Source: HGM04593 sp045634085 (GTDB taxonomy: Bacteria > Bacteroidota > Bacteroidia > Bacteroidales > Bacteroidaceae). From it: a stretch of 64,000 nucleotides of DNA. The stretch spans positions 16,670-80,669 of the forward strand of contig JAZQZM010000099.1 of the NCBI GenBank assembly GCA_045634085.1. The letters run 5' to 3'. Below are positions 62,829 through 64,000 of this stretch, in pieces (position 1 is the stretch's first letter; each line of letters starts with the position of its first letter). The position numbers were made by a program, and so were the translations under genes. Below the pieces are notes generated by a model. It was not told where the DNA came from, ran no database searches, and was given only the letters and a program-made list of their open reading frames with translations.

Positions 62829-63404
62829 TTATGCCGTCAAGTGCTCAAAAAGCACTCTGACTCCGATGAGCAACAGGATTATTCCACCCCAAAGTTCGGC
62901 ACGCAGGCGTTCGGCAAATGCCTTGCCGAAATTGAGCCCCAAAGCAAGACCCAGTGCAGTCATCAACGACGATACCACACCTATCGCAACCAGCGGATAG
63001 GCAAGCGACGGCAAAGAGTCATATCCCATGCAAGAGAATGAGATTCCTACAGCAAAAGCATCGATACTTGTTGCAATGGCCAGGGTGAATATCACCTTCA
63101 TGCTACGGGGGTTGAAGCGTTTCTCCTCCTCTTTCTTGAAGGCATCCATAATCATGCGCACGCCAAGAAAGGCAAGTATACCAAAGGCTATCCAATGGTC
63201 GAAGCTCTCAATGAGTTCACGGAACAACTCGGCACCGGCCCACCCCAGAAGCGGATTCAACGCCTGGAAGAGACCGAAGAGCAACACCATTGCAAGCATC
63301 TGCTTTGGCATGAACCGCTTGAACACAATACCGCTTGCAATGGAAACCGCAAAGCAGTCCATTGCAAGAGCCAATGCCATAAACCATATTTCGACGTGCG
63401 TCAT
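62829..63404 (-). CDS. mntP: Manganese efflux pump MntP
   Basis: A 191-residue inner-membrane exporter of Mn2+ with six membrane spans. Both repeats carry the conserved acidic motif: ALAMDCFAVSIASG near residue 14 and ATSIDAFAVGISF near 109. The frame stays open upstream to 63602, but that stretch overlaps the tmRNA gene; the ATG at 63404 (MTHVEIWFMALA) gives the standard N-terminus. No yybP-ykoY-type riboswitch was recognised in the 130 bases upstream. It is divergent from ssrA. Confidence 0.92.
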   Translation of the reverse strand: MTHVEIWFMALALAMDCFAVSIASGIVFKRFMPKQMLAMVLLFGLFQALNPLLGWAGAELFRELIESFDHWIAFGILAFLGVRMIMDAFKKEEEKRFNPRSMKVIFTLAIATSIDAFAVGISFSCMGYDSLPSLAYPLVAIGVVSSLMTALGLALGLNFGKAFAERLRAELWGGIILLLIGVRVLFEHLTA

Positions 63405-63511
63405 AAAACCGTTATCTTTGAACCTGATGATTATACAAACAGTAAAGTCCTGCAAAATTACATTTTTTACATGTATATATATTTGAAAAACAATAAAAAG
63501 TATTAAAGCTG

Positions 63512-63543
63512 TTGCAAAAAATAAAAAATGCCCATAACTTTGC
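63512..63543 (+). promoter_or_regulatory. Promoter of the tmRNA gene
   Basis: -33 TTG at 63512-63514 and -7 TAACTTTGC at 63535-63543, 20 bases apart, about 15 bases before the mature 5' end. Confidence 0.75.
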
Positions 63544-63557
63544 AGTCTCTTACAACT

Positions 63558-63952
63558 GGGGCTATCTGGATTTGACAGCGGGTAGAAAAGGTATGTAAGC
63601 ACGCAGTGCCTCGTTGGTTCGCACTATAATCTGAGCCCGCAAAGAATTATCTGGCAATAACAATTACGCTCTTGCTGCTTAATCGAAGTACAGTAGATTA
63701 GCTTAATCCCTGCACCAGGTGCGGGGACAAGACATCACCCAGAGGCTGTTGTTCCGAAGCAATCTGATATGGTGGTGCAGGCAAATCGGAACTAACCGTT
63801 GCAGGCCTCGATACAACGGCGACATTTTAGAGGATAAGGCGCAGGTTGGTGGTCGCGGTCTTGCCTGTGCTCGAAAACCCTACCGATGACTAAGCGTGTA
63901 GAAAGCATATGGTTTCCCTGTTTGGACGAGGGTTCGACTCCCTCTAGCTCCA
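63558..63952 (+). ncRNA. ssrA: tmRNA (ssrA)
   Basis: A one-piece transfer-messenger RNA that rescues stalled ribosomes and tags their products. The 5' GGGGCTA pairs with 3' TAGCTCC to form the Ala-type acceptor stem; TCTGGATTTGACAGCGGGTAG is the 5' D-arm side and GAGGGTTCGACTCCCTC the T-arm. The discriminator is A and CCA is not encoded. The resume region ends in TTATCT before GGC, with A at position -4. Pseudoknot-forming repeats fill 63690-63900. Length is about 395 bases. The downstream bases hold a weak GGGT / ACCC hairpin. Confidence 0.95.
63653..63682 (+). other. tmRNA tag-peptide reading frame
   Basis: GGC AAT AAC AAT TAC GCT CTT GCT GCT TAA encodes GNNNYALAA. The YALAA end is the usual degradation signal for ClpXP-type proteases; many Bacteroidetes tags have Glu at the second position, here Asn. 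The resume codon is inferred from the conserved A four bases upstream. Confidence 0.8.
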
Positions 63953-64000
63953 CTTTTAACTGGGTAAAATACCCTGAAAGCAACCGAAAGACATTGATAA

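Noticed and set aside
63405..63602. Extended N-terminus for MntP
   Set aside because: It would overlap the tmRNA gene and its promoter, and MntP normally begins with the first span just after MTHVEIW.

Overview
The window is a contiguous piece of a Bacteroidales chromosome, most like the Prevotella/Bacteroides side of the order. This rests on recognition, since no search was possible. Supporting signs are the SecA, RNase Y, SufBCDS and RimP-NusA-IF2 sequences; repeated promoter -7 boxes of the Bacteroidetes type TAnnTTTGC, several with a TTTG-type -33 box about 20 bases upstream; a tmRNA tag ending in NYALAA; lipoprotein signals; and a C-terminal sorting-like tail on a large secreted glycosidase. 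No integrase, transposase, phage gene or CRISPR array was seen.

Layout. 1-975 is the end of an M24 aminopeptidase. 1274-9916 (minus strand) holds a host-glycan degradation set: a very large secreted protein with a GH123-like and a sialidase module, and a GH110-type alpha-1,3-galactosidase lipoprotein whose stop overlaps the start of an RluA-family pseudouridine synthase. 10128-13915 is secA plus a small acidic protein. 14133-20715 is a TetR-regulated RND efflux operon (regulator, outer-membrane channel, adaptor, pump) followed by a PII-like protein. 20784-23488 (minus) carries a phosphatase-fold protein lacking most catalytic residues and a DUF4105/Lnb-type membrane protein. 23636-28875 is an envelope operon: coaX (TTG start), an outer-membrane barrel, a TPR protein, an LptC-like lipoprotein and a CorC/HlyC-type membrane protein. 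PpiD/SurA-like foldase, two identical tRNA-Asn genes and an S41 protease follow.

33951-34456 holds three copies of an 83-bp tandem repeat and then a promoter followed at once by an intrinsic terminator, a probable attenuator for rimP-nusA-infB. 39033-45119 has cvpA, sufB-C-D-S and rnhB. 45334-50959 (minus) has a histidine kinase, response regulator, endonuclease IV and a PiT phosphate transporter with a PhoU-like tail. A TGTTACA direct repeat with Pho-box geometry lies upstream of the transporter.

51412-60037 is the most unusual part: a four-gene operon with its own promoter and a perfect-palindrome terminator. It encodes a secreted vWA protein, a lipoprotein that also crosses a membrane, a tubulin/FtsZ-superfamily GTPase and a 1182-residue membrane-anchored protein with an intact papain-like Cys-His-Asn triad. 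This looks like a transenvelope, tubulin-based machine with a built-in protease. 60316-62583 returns to core genes (ZapB-like, zapA, rny), then a truncated HD-domain gene, mntP and the tmRNA gene.
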